Assembly: GCA_037179515.1 (NCBI GenBank) | Contig: JAXCGZ010009478.1 | Location: forward strand, 17,501 to 81,500 | Reading direction: 5' to 3' | DNA: 64,000 bases | Origin: Halocaridina rubra | Taxonomy: Eukaryota > Arthropoda > Malacostraca > Decapoda > Atyidae | In this document: one piece after another, positions 49,263 to 61,084 of the stretch | How positions within the stretch are numbered: the first letter of the stretch is position 1 | Layout of the letters: each line of letters starts with the position of its first letter | Made by a program: the position numbers and the translations under genes | The notes under the pieces: generated by a model | Databases searched by the model: none | Told to the model about the DNA's origin: nothing | Seen by the model: the letters and a program-made list of their open reading frames with translations, nothing else

Positions 49263-49499
49263 GTTAAAGATAAGCAAGAAAAAGAGAAGCTGTCAGGAGT
49301 AGAACTCTTTAACAAGAGAGTACATTTATATCTTGAAAATGCTTTAAGTGGAAAGCAAAAGCTTGAAATTACAAAATTAATTATTAAAGATAAAACTCTA
49401 CTGTCGTTTCTATATTCTAATAATAATAATAATAATAGTAATAATAATATTAAAAACATTTATCAGAATATTAAACATGAGTACAAGCAAGATTTATAA

Positions 49500-50490
49500 A
49501 CTCACATTATGCTTGGGGTTCATGACTATATGATAGTTTATATAGACACAAAAATGCACACTCGCAAGCACACACACAAAGGCCCTGTCTTGTATACCAT
49601 CACTGTCTTATATATATATATATAAAAAAAAATAATATTTAAAGTTGTGTAAACTTATTTTGTGCTTAATTTCAGAGATCAATCTTAATGATGCTGCAAA
49701 ATAAAGGTACAGTCATTCCAAATTAGGCCAAGTACTAATCCATTATATAATGAAGTATTTTGAGTAATTAAGTGAATCAGTATACTGTATTTCCTGTTCT
49801 TTAGATATCTCAGTGACCTAGTTATCCAAAAGGTTAACGAGATACCCATTGTATGATGCATCATGCGTTGAGTAATGTTACTAGTATATAACGTATAAAA
49901 TGATTCACATATGGAAAGCACAATAATATATACTTAGTGACATTACTCAGCCCATTGCTCTGATACTTGTTCAAACATTACTTATATAAGCTAAAAACAG
50001 ATATTCAGAATTTGTTTTTATAAGTACTTTTATGATAATATAATAGTCTCCTTTATCTATGTTAACTAATGAATGTAATTTAGGAATCATATTTTTTTAA
50101 AGTTAGGCCTCACTATGCAATCTTGATACTCAATTATGTATATGGTCGCTAACCATGTCAACAAGAAATGGGCAACATACAGAAAATGTTAAAAAATAAC
50201 TAGTAATTTAAATACACAGCAAAACCACCTATGCTGTCCATAAGAAGTCTGCTTTAGTAAGTATAAAATTGGCACTATATAATGAATGAAAGACAAATAG
50301 TTTGGAATACAAAATAGAGGACACATGCCAACACTATACAGCTATTACATATGTAAGCCATGATGGAATTATAAAATAAATTATTTGATATTTTTTTCAA
50401 AACTATAAAAGTTCTAGGAAACACTAAAGTCACCTTAGTCCAAAACTGTACTTATAATAAGTCTCAGTTGAACACCATGATCTGAAAGTA
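49500..50490. other. No gene recognised
   Basis: AT-rich sequence with a short TA run near 49610. Nothing supported. Confidence 0.4.
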
Positions 50491-51066
50491 CTGTGCTTTT
50501 GTAATACCTGAACAACCCCTACACAAAAAAAAAAATCATATTAAAATACTCATTTAAAAGTGATCCCTAGTTCTACAAAACTCTACTCTTCCACCTATGT
50601 TGTGAGAGTTCTGGAAATAATATATTTCCAGTGTATTAACTTATAGCTACAGCAATAGATGCTGTCAACCAAAAGCTGTGCTTTTGTAATACCTGAACAA
50701 CCCCCTACCAAAAAAAATAAAAAAATAAAAAATAAAATAAAATAATCATTTAAAAGTGATCCCTAGTTCTACAAAACTCTACTCTTCCACCTATGTTGTG
50801 AGAGTTCTGGAAATAATATATTTCCAGTGTATTAACTTATAGCTACAGCAATAGATGCTGTCAACCAAAAGCTGTGCTTTTGTAATACCTGAACAACCCC
50901 CTACCAAAAAAAATAAAAAAATAAAAAATAAAATAAAATAATCATTTAAAAGTGATCCCTAGTTCTACAAAACTCTACTCTTCCACCTATGTTGTGAGTT
51001 CTGGAAAAAATATATTTCCAGTGTATAAACCTATAGCTACAGCAATAGATGCTGTCAACCAAAAGC
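50491..51066 (+). repeat. Three tandem copies of a ~185-196 bp unit
   Basis: Units begin CTGTGCTTTTGTAATACC at 50491, 50676 and 50872 and end GATGCTGTCAACCAAAAG. Copies 2 and 3 are almost identical, including their A-rich spacer. Copy 1 has a shorter, diverged A-run. The last copy runs directly into the open frame described next. Confidence 0.95.
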
Positions 51067-51469
51067 ATATGATTAGCATCTGGAAGAGTGCTCTAAGACA
51101 CAGAAATACTTTTGCTAGCTTTGAAAGTGAACAAGACGAGGAAGATATTGATAGGAAACTCGTAAAACTTGCAAAACATATGGTATAAAAGTGCAATGTG
51201 ATGTGGGAATCTTGTTTAAACAAAAAGCAGATCCTAGAAACGAGGATTCAGTTGCTCCAAAAAAAAGGAAAACTGCAGGAAAAAAGAAGGCAGCAACAGA
51301 AGGAGAAACCAGAATAAACAACAAGGGCTTATCTGAAGCATTTTTGCACCACAATAAAACCCTGGCAATGGATCCCAGTATCAAAAGGTTTGTCAAGACT
51401 GAACGAAATGTACAAGACATCGGGAAATCTACAGGAAGGAGAAAAAATGAACCAAGAAAACAATCCTGA
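51067..51469 (+). pseudogene. Unrecognised coding-like fragment with frameshift
   Basis: The frame entering from about 51030 reads ISIWKSALRHRNTFASFES and EQDEEDIDRKLVKLAKHM, then stops at TAA 51187-51189. Shifting one base there opens KVQCDVGILFKQKADP, KKRKTAGKKKAATEG and KRFVKTERNVQDIG down to a TGA near 51468. The residue mix looks like a real protein with a lysine-rich, nuclear-localisation-type segment. An AATAAA follows near 51604. It may be a decayed gene, a terminal exon with a sequencing error, or a nested gene opposite the minus-strand locus. I do not recognise it. Confidence 0.4.
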
Positions 51470-52010
51470 CTATGTTACTGAAAGAACAGTCCTCTGACCA
51501 CTCACCTTGATACAAAACGACCCCAACCAAGCACAAGCTTAGAACAGTTCAAAATTTTTGTATGTAATTTTAATAATTATGTATTTTTCTTGCATTTTTG
51601 TAAATAAAATTTTTCTTTCTATTGTGGTACGTCCAAGTAATATGCACTCTGTTGTGGGTATAATGTAGTTTTTCACTTGAATTTGTTTGTTCATACAATC
51701 ATATTTTAAATAGTGCAATATTTTAATTTGGTAGTTCTTTAATTATTTTTTTTCTATTTTCTTATCTGTGTATTTAAGGTTAGGTTGCAATCATTTGCAT
51801 ACTGTATGGCATATGTTTTGCAAATTATAAAAACAATTGTAGTATAAAGGGTTTCATTTATTGTGCCTATAAATAGTATGCTTAAAAAATTTAAGTTAAA
51901 AAATATCATAAACTAAAATATAAAAATATTATTTACATACTTAAAAATACAATATAAAAAATAATGTAATCAAAAGTGTTGAAATTGACATACTAAAGAG
52001 TACACTAAGG

Positions 52011-52150
<140 letters not shown>

Positions 52151-52304
52151 AAATTTTTGACAACGCTCATAAAATAAAAAATACTATCTACATGCTTAAA
52201 AAATACATACTGGAGTATAAATAATCATATGATATGATAATATAAATAAAAATGTTTAAATGATTTACACATAAAAGGAGTACACTTTGGAATAGAGTAT
52301 GTCT

Positions 52305-52308
<4 letters not shown>

Positions 52309-52381
<73 letters not shown>
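52309..52381. repeat. (TA)n microsatellite
   Basis: Perfect TA tract followed by a short GA run. Confidence 0.97.
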
Positions 52382-52397
<16 letters not shown>

Positions 52398-52712
52398 TAC
52401 AATATTAACATCGATATCTCACAGCCGAGAATGACAAACCAATGCATGTACTGTAGAGAGTTTAAGATATTTAATATTTTTCATTTATTATAACATTATT
52501 TGAGAAAGATAATTTTTAAAATTAGAATTATAAGGCCTAAGAAAATGGTGCTAATTAAAGGTTAGCAAAAAAGACCCAACAATACGACAAAGATGATATA
52601 CTGTTCGTGTCCACTACACTACAGTCTCATGACTTCATTATCCTACCAATTTAACGGTTCGACTTGCGACTGGTTCAACAGAATCAATCGCAGTCAGAAG
52701 TCAAAGATTACT

Positions 52713-52721
<9 letters not shown>

Positions 52722-52771
<50 letters not shown>
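52722..52771. repeat. (TA)n microsatellite
   Basis: Perfect TA tract after a short CA run. Confidence 0.95.
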
Positions 52772-52773
<2 letters not shown>

Positions 52774-52779
52774 ACTGTA

Positions 52780-54620
52780 CTGTACATACACTTCAAAAGC
52801 AAAGTAGTACCAGAGAAAGGAAAAAAAAACTGTCAAAAATTTTAAGAGTATATAGTAGGTAAAAATAAGGGTTATAATCCTCTCAATTTTATTCTTCAAA
52901 ATTTGGTATCCATAATCTAATAGCCTAATGACTATATCAGTGGTCTCTTAAAATATTTAGTGGCATCTGATTCTTTGGCATAACTGGCCCATTGCAGCTA
53001 GGGGTCATATGCCTAGATAACGAACTGCAAAACCATACTGGAGAGCAAGCTTTCCAGTGGTTCAATATAAACAATTCAGATAAGCATGCTTTCTGAACAG
53101 GTTTCGTAAGTTAGTCTGCGTGTTTTGTTTATATACTGGGAGAAAATGCTAGTAACTTAACTTTGTGCACAGTTTAATCTTCTCAATTGTATCTTTTCAT
53201 CAATTATTTTTCAGGAAAAGGAGAATACCAAGATGAATTAAGCTGAATATCGTCCATGCTCATGTTGTGATGGAGCCTATCGCTACTGCCTCCGATAAAG
53301 TGTTTGTCGATTATATCTCGCAGCGATTCATTGATTAGAAAGTTACTGGAGAGATAGATTTATCTTCTGTTACGTTCTGCCCTTTTTTATCAGGTGAATC
53401 AGCAGATGGAAAAACTGCTGCTAGACACATTAGCACTAATGATACAGGGAATGTAGGCCTAGGCTTACTATTCGTGGAGTGAAGAGATTTGTGCGCCATT
53501 AAAAGCAAAGAAGATAAAATCTGCATACCATGGCTGAGAGCCAAACTTCAATGAGGATTCTCATTATTACCATACTTTGAAATAATATGCTACCCTGACC
53601 AAGAAAAAGATAAATATCTGAAGGCAAAGTGGCTTGTTACAATCAAACGAAACATACGTCCCATCTTCGGGGTAAGTTCAAATTCATGGTGTGAAACCAG
53701 TTATTAAAATGTAAATGGCAAAGTTTCATGGCTGATACCTCTTTCATTATTCAGAGTACAAGAATTTTCGATAAATCAACTAAACAAGCAGAGGAACTTC
53801 TGAAACCAGCTTGGAAAACCAAGATAATCTCTATCGTTTACATTAGGCCGCTAGAAAGCTCGTTCTCCACTATGGTGTCACTGTGTAGTATCCAGGCTGC
53901 GAAGGGCCTATTGACAAGGTAAAGTTTAGTTTTTAAAGCAACTTCTAATTAATATACATTTTATTTACCTACTGGCACTATTATTATTCCAGAATACTAC
54001 AGGCTTTTCTGAATTCTGTGAGCATATGAGAGAAAACTTTATAAACTACTGTTTTTACCTTTAGAGACATGAAAGCAACATTATATGAAATATTCCTGAG
54101 GTTATAAATGTTCATGCTAGTATCTTAATCTCAAGACAATGCATATTTACACCAGGTAGAAGTTAAGGCACCAGGATATAACTGAAATTGAGACAATGTG
54201 ACCCAATGGACATAAAAAAAAAACAATGACTTTAACCAAAAAATAAATGTTCTACTAATGTTTTACAAATAAATGACAATTTTAAAAAAAATTACAAGAT
54301 ACTAATAAAACTGGAATACTGCTCTTCACAGCGGGTAAGTAATACTTCCTAGGTTAAAAGTTATAATAAATATTAAATATTAATAAATAAATCCTGTCTA
54401 TGTGTTATTCAACACATTAATAACAGTACAACTCGACGGACATACATCCTTTCTACAGTATATCTCTACATGTATTCAACTGACTCTCCAGCTAATTAAA
54501 ACAATTTATCAAAAGAACACCTTCATATTGGGAGAAATAATTCCCTATCAAAAGAATTCAGACAAACTGACTATTACATGCCATAATTGTGCTACTCCAT
54601 CACAAATGTTCAAATAATTT
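52780..54620. other. No gene recognised (probable intron)
   Basis: Short frames at 53335-53544 (minus) and 53728-53922 (plus) show no domain. AT-rich elsewhere. Confidence 0.4.
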
Positions 54621-54623
54621 CAA

Positions 54624-55478
54624 TTAGTTCAATTCATTTAGAGCTATTTCCGTATCCAACCAGTCTGCGTTGCGTCTCCAAAACAAATCCTTGTCAAAAC
54701 TACAATTGCGAAACCGAGTTACAAACAATTTACAGTGACCACCCAGAGATTCCTTCCTAAGTGTCCAGTTGTGTCCATTAGCAATTTGATCCTCTTTTAT
54801 CACAGCGTGAGTAGCCTGCTTAAATGTCCATCCTTTATCACAATGGCTAAAAAATTTCTCCGCTATTGATTCCCTCCTTATCGTATGCCCAGGAAGCTCT
54901 TCCCTTTTAATGTTCTCAATAGAATTTGCATCGCTACTCTCAAAGCCTCCATTCTCTATTTCCATATTCAAATTATTATTAGTACTACCACAGGAATAAA
55001 AAGAATTTCTATTTAAAATAGAGTATCTCCTTCCATTAATGAGATATGGTGAAGATTTTCTATGAAATTTCGAATTTTCAGAATATCTAGTATTATCAAG
55101 AAAGTGTTCAACACTGCCGTTCTCACAAACAAGAGTATGGTCTTTAGCAATAGAATGGACTTCTTTTTTCAACTCTGCCTTCTTATACAGCTCTGAGGTC
55201 TTGTCATCTACATTTAGAAGGATATCCTGGTCTAACCAGTCTTTGTACTTTGACATAAATACCAGCTTCTGTTGGTTACAAGTTCGCCATCGACCTCGAA
55301 ACTGCTCCTTGAAGAGGTTCACTTCGTTACGAGACAGAGTTTTGTAGTGTGAGTGAGCCCTCTGATGCTCTTCTATGAATTTTTGAATAGCTTCCAAAAA
55401 GTACCACGTACCAGGTCTTTCTTGGAAGTATCTTTCTACAAACTTTCTCCTCTTTACCGACACGCCCGCCGATACTTC
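54624..55478 (-). CDS. Terminal exon with a duplicated ~80-residue domain
   Basis: Minus-strand exon from the acceptor ATGTTTGCAG (AG at 55479-55480) to TAA at 54624, 284 codons in phase 0, starting EVSAGVSVKRRKFVERYF. There is no ATG near the start, so it must be spliced from an upstream exon. Residues 10-89 and 201-281 are clear internal repeats. Shared positions include RR, a W about 15 residues later (GTWYFLEA, KGWTFKQA), a Q-A-H triad, LSRNE/LRKES, FRxxxxxC, and a KDWLD/ADWLD box followed by I and LN. The linker carries Ser/Asn-rich sequence and IKREE, a SUMO-type site. The aromatic and basic spacing would suit a small helical DNA- or protein-binding module, but I recognise no named domain. 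It lies in line with the two zinc-finger exons downstream on the same strand. Confidence 0.8.
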   Translation of the reverse strand, partial: EVSAGVSVKRRKFVERYFQERPGTWYFLEAIQKFIEEHQRAHSHYKTLSRNEVNLFKEQFRGRWRTCNQQKLVFMSKYKDWLDQDILLNVDDKTSELYKKAELKKEVHSIAKDHTLVCENGSVEHFLDNTRYSENSKFHRKSSPYLINGRRYSILNRNSFYSCGSTNNNLNMEIENGGFESSDANSIENIKREELPGHTIRRESIAEKFFSHCDKGWTFKQATHAVIKEDQIANGHNWTLRKESLGGHCKLFVTRFRNCSFDKDLFWRRNADWLDTEIALNELN

Positions 55479-55479
55479 C

Positions 55480-57895
55480 TGCAAACATCAAATTCAGCAT
55501 TTCAAAAATACGGCCTAAAATTGTCATCATGAATTACTTTTTACAATAAACATAACAATCATTACAAAATACAGTTACACCTTCGGTACCATATACATAT
55601 TTCATTCAATTATACAAGAAGAAATCTGGCTGGCTTTGAGTAATTTAGCCAGTTCTCTAGGGCAAACCCACAAGGTATGAACCCATTAAAAGAGCTTACA
55701 AAAAGCTTCGATACTGCACAATACAAACTCTACGAGTAAGCTGTGTACAAGAGGATACATGGTCTTACTTTAAACAATTAAACTTCTGAAAACTCAATAT
55801 ATCCTGGATTACTATTATACAGATTTACCTATGCAAATAAATCAGGATAGTCAATACAGTATATCAACTAACAATTGAACATATAGACTTATCATTATCA
55901 TTTTGATAACTATGGTGAGTTGTAACTATATTTACAATATCTGTTTACTGAAAAGAGTAAACATGATGACACTAAAGAAAATATAAATTGCATGGACTAC
56001 AACCTTTCCAAAGATAATGTTCCTCCCAATGCTCATGAACTCCAGATAAAACTGTACATCGAAGAATAACAGTCAAGTATGAAAAAAGTATAACAAAGGA
56101 ACCCAAATCAAAGCAGAAATCAAATGATTTCCATAAAAAGCATACCGAAAACTGGCAAGAACCTTGAATATGTCAATAACCCACATGCATTACAGCTTTG
56201 CATTAGGTTTCTTTGTCTTTTTTCTAAAGTTTAGAAAATCCTTTGAAACACTGAATACCGGAACTGACAACAGATACTGCAGACATTCTAAACACAAAAG
56301 TATTGAGCAACAAGCACCAAAGGGACAAGTGAATGAAAACTTTGACTCAATTACGTAAATTTACTCAATGCCATGACTACTGTGTCCTTTCTAACGTAAA
56401 TCTATATATGAAATGTTCATAGCAGATACAAAACAGCATACATCTGAATATTACCCCCCCCCACAAAAAAATTCTTGCACTGCATATATACGCTAGAAAT
56501 TATACATAAAACGAATCTTTCTTAATCCAACATTCATAGTGTTGATATGATTCTGCCATTTCCAACACTCAATTGACAATTATAACCCAAAGTAGGAGAA
56601 TGAAGGTCGTACATTACATATGTAAACAAACACTTTTTTCCACTGATTGTAGGTCCTCCAATCTGCATTTGCATAAATAAGTTGTTCTGATAAATTTGGG
56701 ATATTCTTTCCTAATTTTTACTGCATCAGACCAAGTCTTCTTTTTCCAGACAATGGGGCAATCCATAACTCATACGAATTAAATGATAGTGAAAACACAT
56801 TTAGTTCTTAACACATGAGCTAGCTCAGTAACATGACCTTCGTCCTAGGTCAAAAATCTTTTGCAATTTATCAACATCTGATCTTCTAAACATCTTTACC
56901 AGATTCTCTGCCTTTTTTGTGGACTGCTAATTTGAAAATAAATTTTCGAGAGCACTATTATCTTCATTTGACCCAACTTTATCCTGAAAGTTGTCTTCTT
57001 ATTTTTTTCCATTCTTTATCTGTTCAAACCATTTCTGGGTCTCAGGTATTAAAATTTCAAGAACTGCGATATTTACTAAACATCAACATTATTCTAGTAA
57101 AATATTTTTCTTGAAAGACATGAAAGGATTCTTCTTAAAACATTAAAAATATCTGCTTTCAAAAATCATCAAGACGTGAGGTTTGTAGTAACCATGTGTA
57201 TTACTGCAAAGGATGAAAGAACAGAAAGTGCTACACAGACCACAAATAATGCTCTTCTTGACAGACATAATATCGCTGAAAAAGCCTAGCGGTGTGTAAG
57301 AGCATCACTTCACTTTTAATACAAAACAACACAAATTTGAAAGGAGAATGACATTCTAAAGGTACAATAAGCTTATACAACTTCATTTTAAAAATGATTA
57401 CTATCATGATAAACTAATCATTTATAAAAAAAAAAATTAAGGTATCAACTTCAGACAACACAAGATTATCCAATCCTATTTCACATCAAGCGATTATTAC
57501 TTGTTAGAAAGGTTTCAGTAATGGCATACTTCAGACATCTTAAAAAAAAAATTACACCCCCTGCAGAATAACACTAGTAGCTTGTAAGAAAAAAGTATTG
57601 AAATTAGAAAACAGTATATAACTGATTATCTACCAATATATCAAATGGACACCATACTTCCCATACAAAGCTTCTATCCTAGCCTCTAAACTTCCATAAT
57701 ACAACCAGATCTCACTTCTGAGATGTCAAGAAATCTAAGTCCACAAACCAAAGTATGTACATAAAGGTTTATCTAGACACAAACTCAATTAAGTGTACAT
57801 GTTCACATAGATTCCGAGATTAATACTGATGTTCATATTAACGAATACTCCTAGATGACAGCCATATGTAAATATAGCATTACCTCACTGTTTTA
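55480..57895. other. No gene recognised (probable intron)
   Basis: AT-rich sequence upstream of the 54.6-55.5 kb exon on the minus strand. No further minus-strand exon was found. Confidence 0.4.
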
Positions 57896-57903
57896 TATAT
57901 ACA

Positions 57904-58145
57904 GTAATCCCTCGTTTTATCGTGATTCACCTACCGCGAATTCAGTGCATCGTGGATTTTTCTGGTAAAAATAAAAGGATTGTGACACCAGGATGGTCCA
58001 AAAAATAATAAAATAAAACAGCCTTTATCTGGCCTGGGCACGAAGAATACATAAAGTAAAGAGACACAGAGATGGAGAGTGTAATGACCTATCAGATGTG
58101 AAGGGCTTATAAATGATGTGTAATGAATATTCAGTGTAGCTGGTG
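57904..58145 (+). mobile_element. Tigger-like terminus plus LINE/SINE tail repeat
   Basis: TA|CAGTAATCCCTCGTTTTATC is a Tigger/pogo-type (Tc1/mariner) terminus. It is followed by CGCGAATTCAGTGCATCG and then the tail GACACCAGGATGGTCC, with GCCTTTATCTGGCCTGGGCA and AGAGTGTAATGACCTATCAG, the same order as in the arms of the 15.9-17.1 kb palindrome. Confidence 0.7.
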
Positions 58146-58149
58146 CCAT

Positions 58150-58605
58150 GAGCCATCTTAAAAATTCATCCTCCTTCGCAGCTTTCAAAGGCAATCTATA
58201 CAGTTTTCTTTTGGACAAATAGTTGCTGCTCACACATAAACTAAACTTAATGATTTAATGCAATTTCCCTAAACACTGACCTCTCTATATGTAAACTGAT
58301 ATCAACTTCTCTGTTTTCTACGTTAAGAACTAATTATTCTCATTGTAAGAAAAACAAATATAGTGATGATGCTGATAATAACGATACTGCATCGAGTGTT
58401 ATTATTATTACCTTATTATTAATATTATTGTTAACAATTTTATTAAAGCATTATTATTTTCTAGGAAAGCTACATTTAACTTAACTGTATGTATTACGCT
58501 CTTACTTATTAGTTCAATTACATGTCTACTTATAAGTCACTTTAAATCTTAGAAGAATAACCATTGTACAAAAATGGAAATAAATGTTAGTTTGTTTGTT
58601 TGCCT
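58150..58605 (+). mobile_element. LINE 3' end (family of 61.1-62.45 kb)
   Basis: It begins with the last ORF2 codons (HLKN-SSF-ACKGKLY-FLLDK in decayed form). It continues with the tail ATTATTCTCATTGTAAG, AATTACATGTCTACTTATAA and ACCATTGTACAAAAATGG, ending in TTTG units. About 90 bp at 58232-58322 have no counterpart in the 61 kb copy. Confidence 0.85.
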
Positions 58606-60420
58606 CTGTATCAGCTGATGCACCCTTGTACGCTATTTCCCTGACGATATTATATCGAAAGTTTGTTTTCTGCTTGTTCTTAATACTTTTTCTCAATTTT
58701 CTTCATAATATTTGATCGCATTAAGCGGTAGAAAAGGAGGAGGATCCGAGAGATCGAACCTCTAACCAAACCGTTTTGCCGCTTCCGTATCAGCTGATGC
58801 TTATCACTATTCAAGCACCATATCTTACTCATAAAATATTTATTTACTCAACCTATTTGGAGTTTATCTAATTTTCAAGATTAGAGAATATTATTAATAT
58901 TCCTTGGTTCTAAACATTATTCTATGTATTGACCATGCTGCACGAAATCTTAACATATATCAAGTCAGCTGAGAGAAAAAGAAGACGTATACAATTCGTT
59001 CAAAGAAAACGTATATCGTACTGTACGTGGGAAACTTAAATGAAATATATGTATTCTCTACACGCTATTTCTCTGACGATATTATATCGAAAGTTTGTTT
59101 GCTGTGTTCTTAATGCTTTTTTTCTTCAATTTTCTTCATAATATTCGATCTCATTAGGCGGTAGAAGAGAGTAGTCACCGTGGCTCAAGCGGTAGCGTCT
59201 GCGACTCTGAGGTGTCAGGTCAAGGGTTCGCGCCCCGTCACGGTCTGAGGTTTGGAAGGGCATGCACTCAGGGTAACGATTACATCTGCCAAAACAAGTC
59301 CTTCGCAAGAAGGCAACCGTCCTAGCCCTTGGTTGAAAAGGGAGTCTGTGATGTAAAACCGGAACATTAGGAGGTAGAAGAGGAGGATGCAGGAAAACAA
59401 ACCTCTATCTGCAAACGTTTTGGCACTTCCGTATCAGCTGATACACCCTCACAAGCTATTACCCCGACGTTATTATATCGAAAATTTGTTTGTTGTTTGT
59501 TCTTAATGTTTTTTTTCAATTCTCTTCATAATATTCGATCGCATTAAGCGGTAGAAGAGGAGGATGCGGGAGAACAAACCTCTATCTGCAAACGTTTTGG
59601 CGATTCCGTATCAGCTGATACACCCTTGCATACTATATCCCTGACGATATTATATCACAAGTTTGTTTGCTGTTTGTTCTTAATGCTTTTTTTCAATTCT
59701 CTTCATAATATTCGATTGCATTAAGCGGTAGAAGAGGAGGAGGATGCAGGAGAACGAACCTCTATCTGCAAACGTTTTGGCACTCCCGTATCAGCTGATA
59801 CAACCTCGCACGCTATTTCCCTGATGATATTATATCAAAAGTTTGTTTGTTGTTTGTTCTTAATGCTTTTTCCAATTCTCTTCATAATATTTTATCACGT
59901 TAAGGGGTAGAAGAGGAGGAGGATGCGGGAGAACGAATCTCTATCTGCAAACATTTTGGCGCTTCCTTATCAGCTGATACACCCTCGCATGCCATTTCCC
60001 TGACTATATTATATCGCAAATTTGTTTGCTCTTTGTTCTTAATGCTTTTTTTCAATTCTCTTCATAATATTTGTTCGCATTAAGCGGTAGAAGAGGAGGA
60101 GGATGCGGGAGAACGAACCTCAAACCAAAACGTTTTGCCGTTTCCGTATCAGCTGATGCTTATTCAGGCATAATATCTTACTCATAAAATATTTGTTTAC
60201 TCACCCTATTTGGGGTTTATCTAATTTTCAAGATTATAGATTATTATCAATATTCCTTGGTTCTAAACATTATTCTATCTATCGACCATGCTGCACAAAA
60301 TCTTGACGTAAATAAAGTCAGCTGAGAGAAAAAGAAAACGTATATCGTACTGTACATGGGAAACTTAAATGAAATATATATATTCTCTACACGCTATTTC
60401 CCTGACGATATTGTATAGAA
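58606..60420. repeat. ~180-bp tandem repeat array with higher-order duplication
   Basis: Units share CTGACGATATTATATCG, TTTGTTCTTAATGCTTTTT, TTCGATCGCATTAAGCGGTA and a GTATCAGCTGATAC palindrome. That palindrome occurs at about 58608, 58788, 59431, 59608, 59788, 59967 and 60146; consecutive units are mostly 177-180 bp apart. A longer block (about 58800-59090) recurs at 60155-60415. One unit is interrupted by the SINE at 59168. Confidence 0.92.
59168..59369 (+). mobile_element. tRNA-derived SINE (family beta) with target duplication
   Basis: GTCACCGTGGCTCAAGCGGT (A-box region) and AAGGGTTCGCGCCCCGTCAC (B-box region), then TTGGAAGGGCATGCACTCAG and an end at GTAAAACCGGAA. It is flanked by CATTAGGCGGTAGAAGAG (left) and CATTAGGAGGTAGAAGAG (right), an 18-bp target-site duplication with one mismatch. 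Confidence 0.93.
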
Positions 60421-60594
60421 AATTTTGTTGTTGTTCGTTCTTAATGCTCTTTTTCAATATTCATAATATCACGTTCATATAAATTTACACTTGCGCGCTG
60501 TTATTAATAAAGTAAAGGGTGGTTTGTTAACAGTGCAGGGAGGGTTTATACAGTAAAAGAAAAAATAAATGTAAAATACCTATAATAAATATGG

Positions 60595-60664
60595 TGCTCC
60601 TACTTCGCGATTTTTGACCTATTGCGGAAGGTCCCGGAACCGAACCCCCGCGATAAATGAGGAA
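60595..60664 (-). mobile_element. Tigger-like terminus
   Basis: The minus strand reads CAGTGCTTCCTCATTTATCG, CGGGGGTTCGGTTCCGGGAC and ATCGCGAAGTAGGAG, flanked by a TA tract. It resembles the 57904 and 17064 ends. Confidence 0.7.
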
Positions 60665-60668
60665 GCAC

Positions 60669-60789
<121 letters not shown>

Positions 60790-61084
60790 GCGATTTCCAA
60801 CTTTCGATGGCATTTGGTTATGACGAATTCATTGCAAGTCAGATCCGTCATAAGTCAGACTACAACATCAATGGTAAAATGGTAGATTGGGACTGAAAGT
60901 GTAGTAAGCACAAACAGTATATCATCTTAATGCCAGATTGTTGGGTCTTTTTCCTATCATTGTGAAGCAGAAATTTATTAATTATATTTATAATATTTAT
61001 AAACACTTTCTTTGAAAAATAATGCCTTACAGTGAAAAAAAGAAAAATATATAACAGGCTGCAATCTGTATATGTAACCCCTGA

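Noticed and set aside
58606..60420. CRISPR-like array
   Set aside because: The period is about 180 bp with whole-unit homology and no unique spacers, so it is a eukaryotic tandem repeat.
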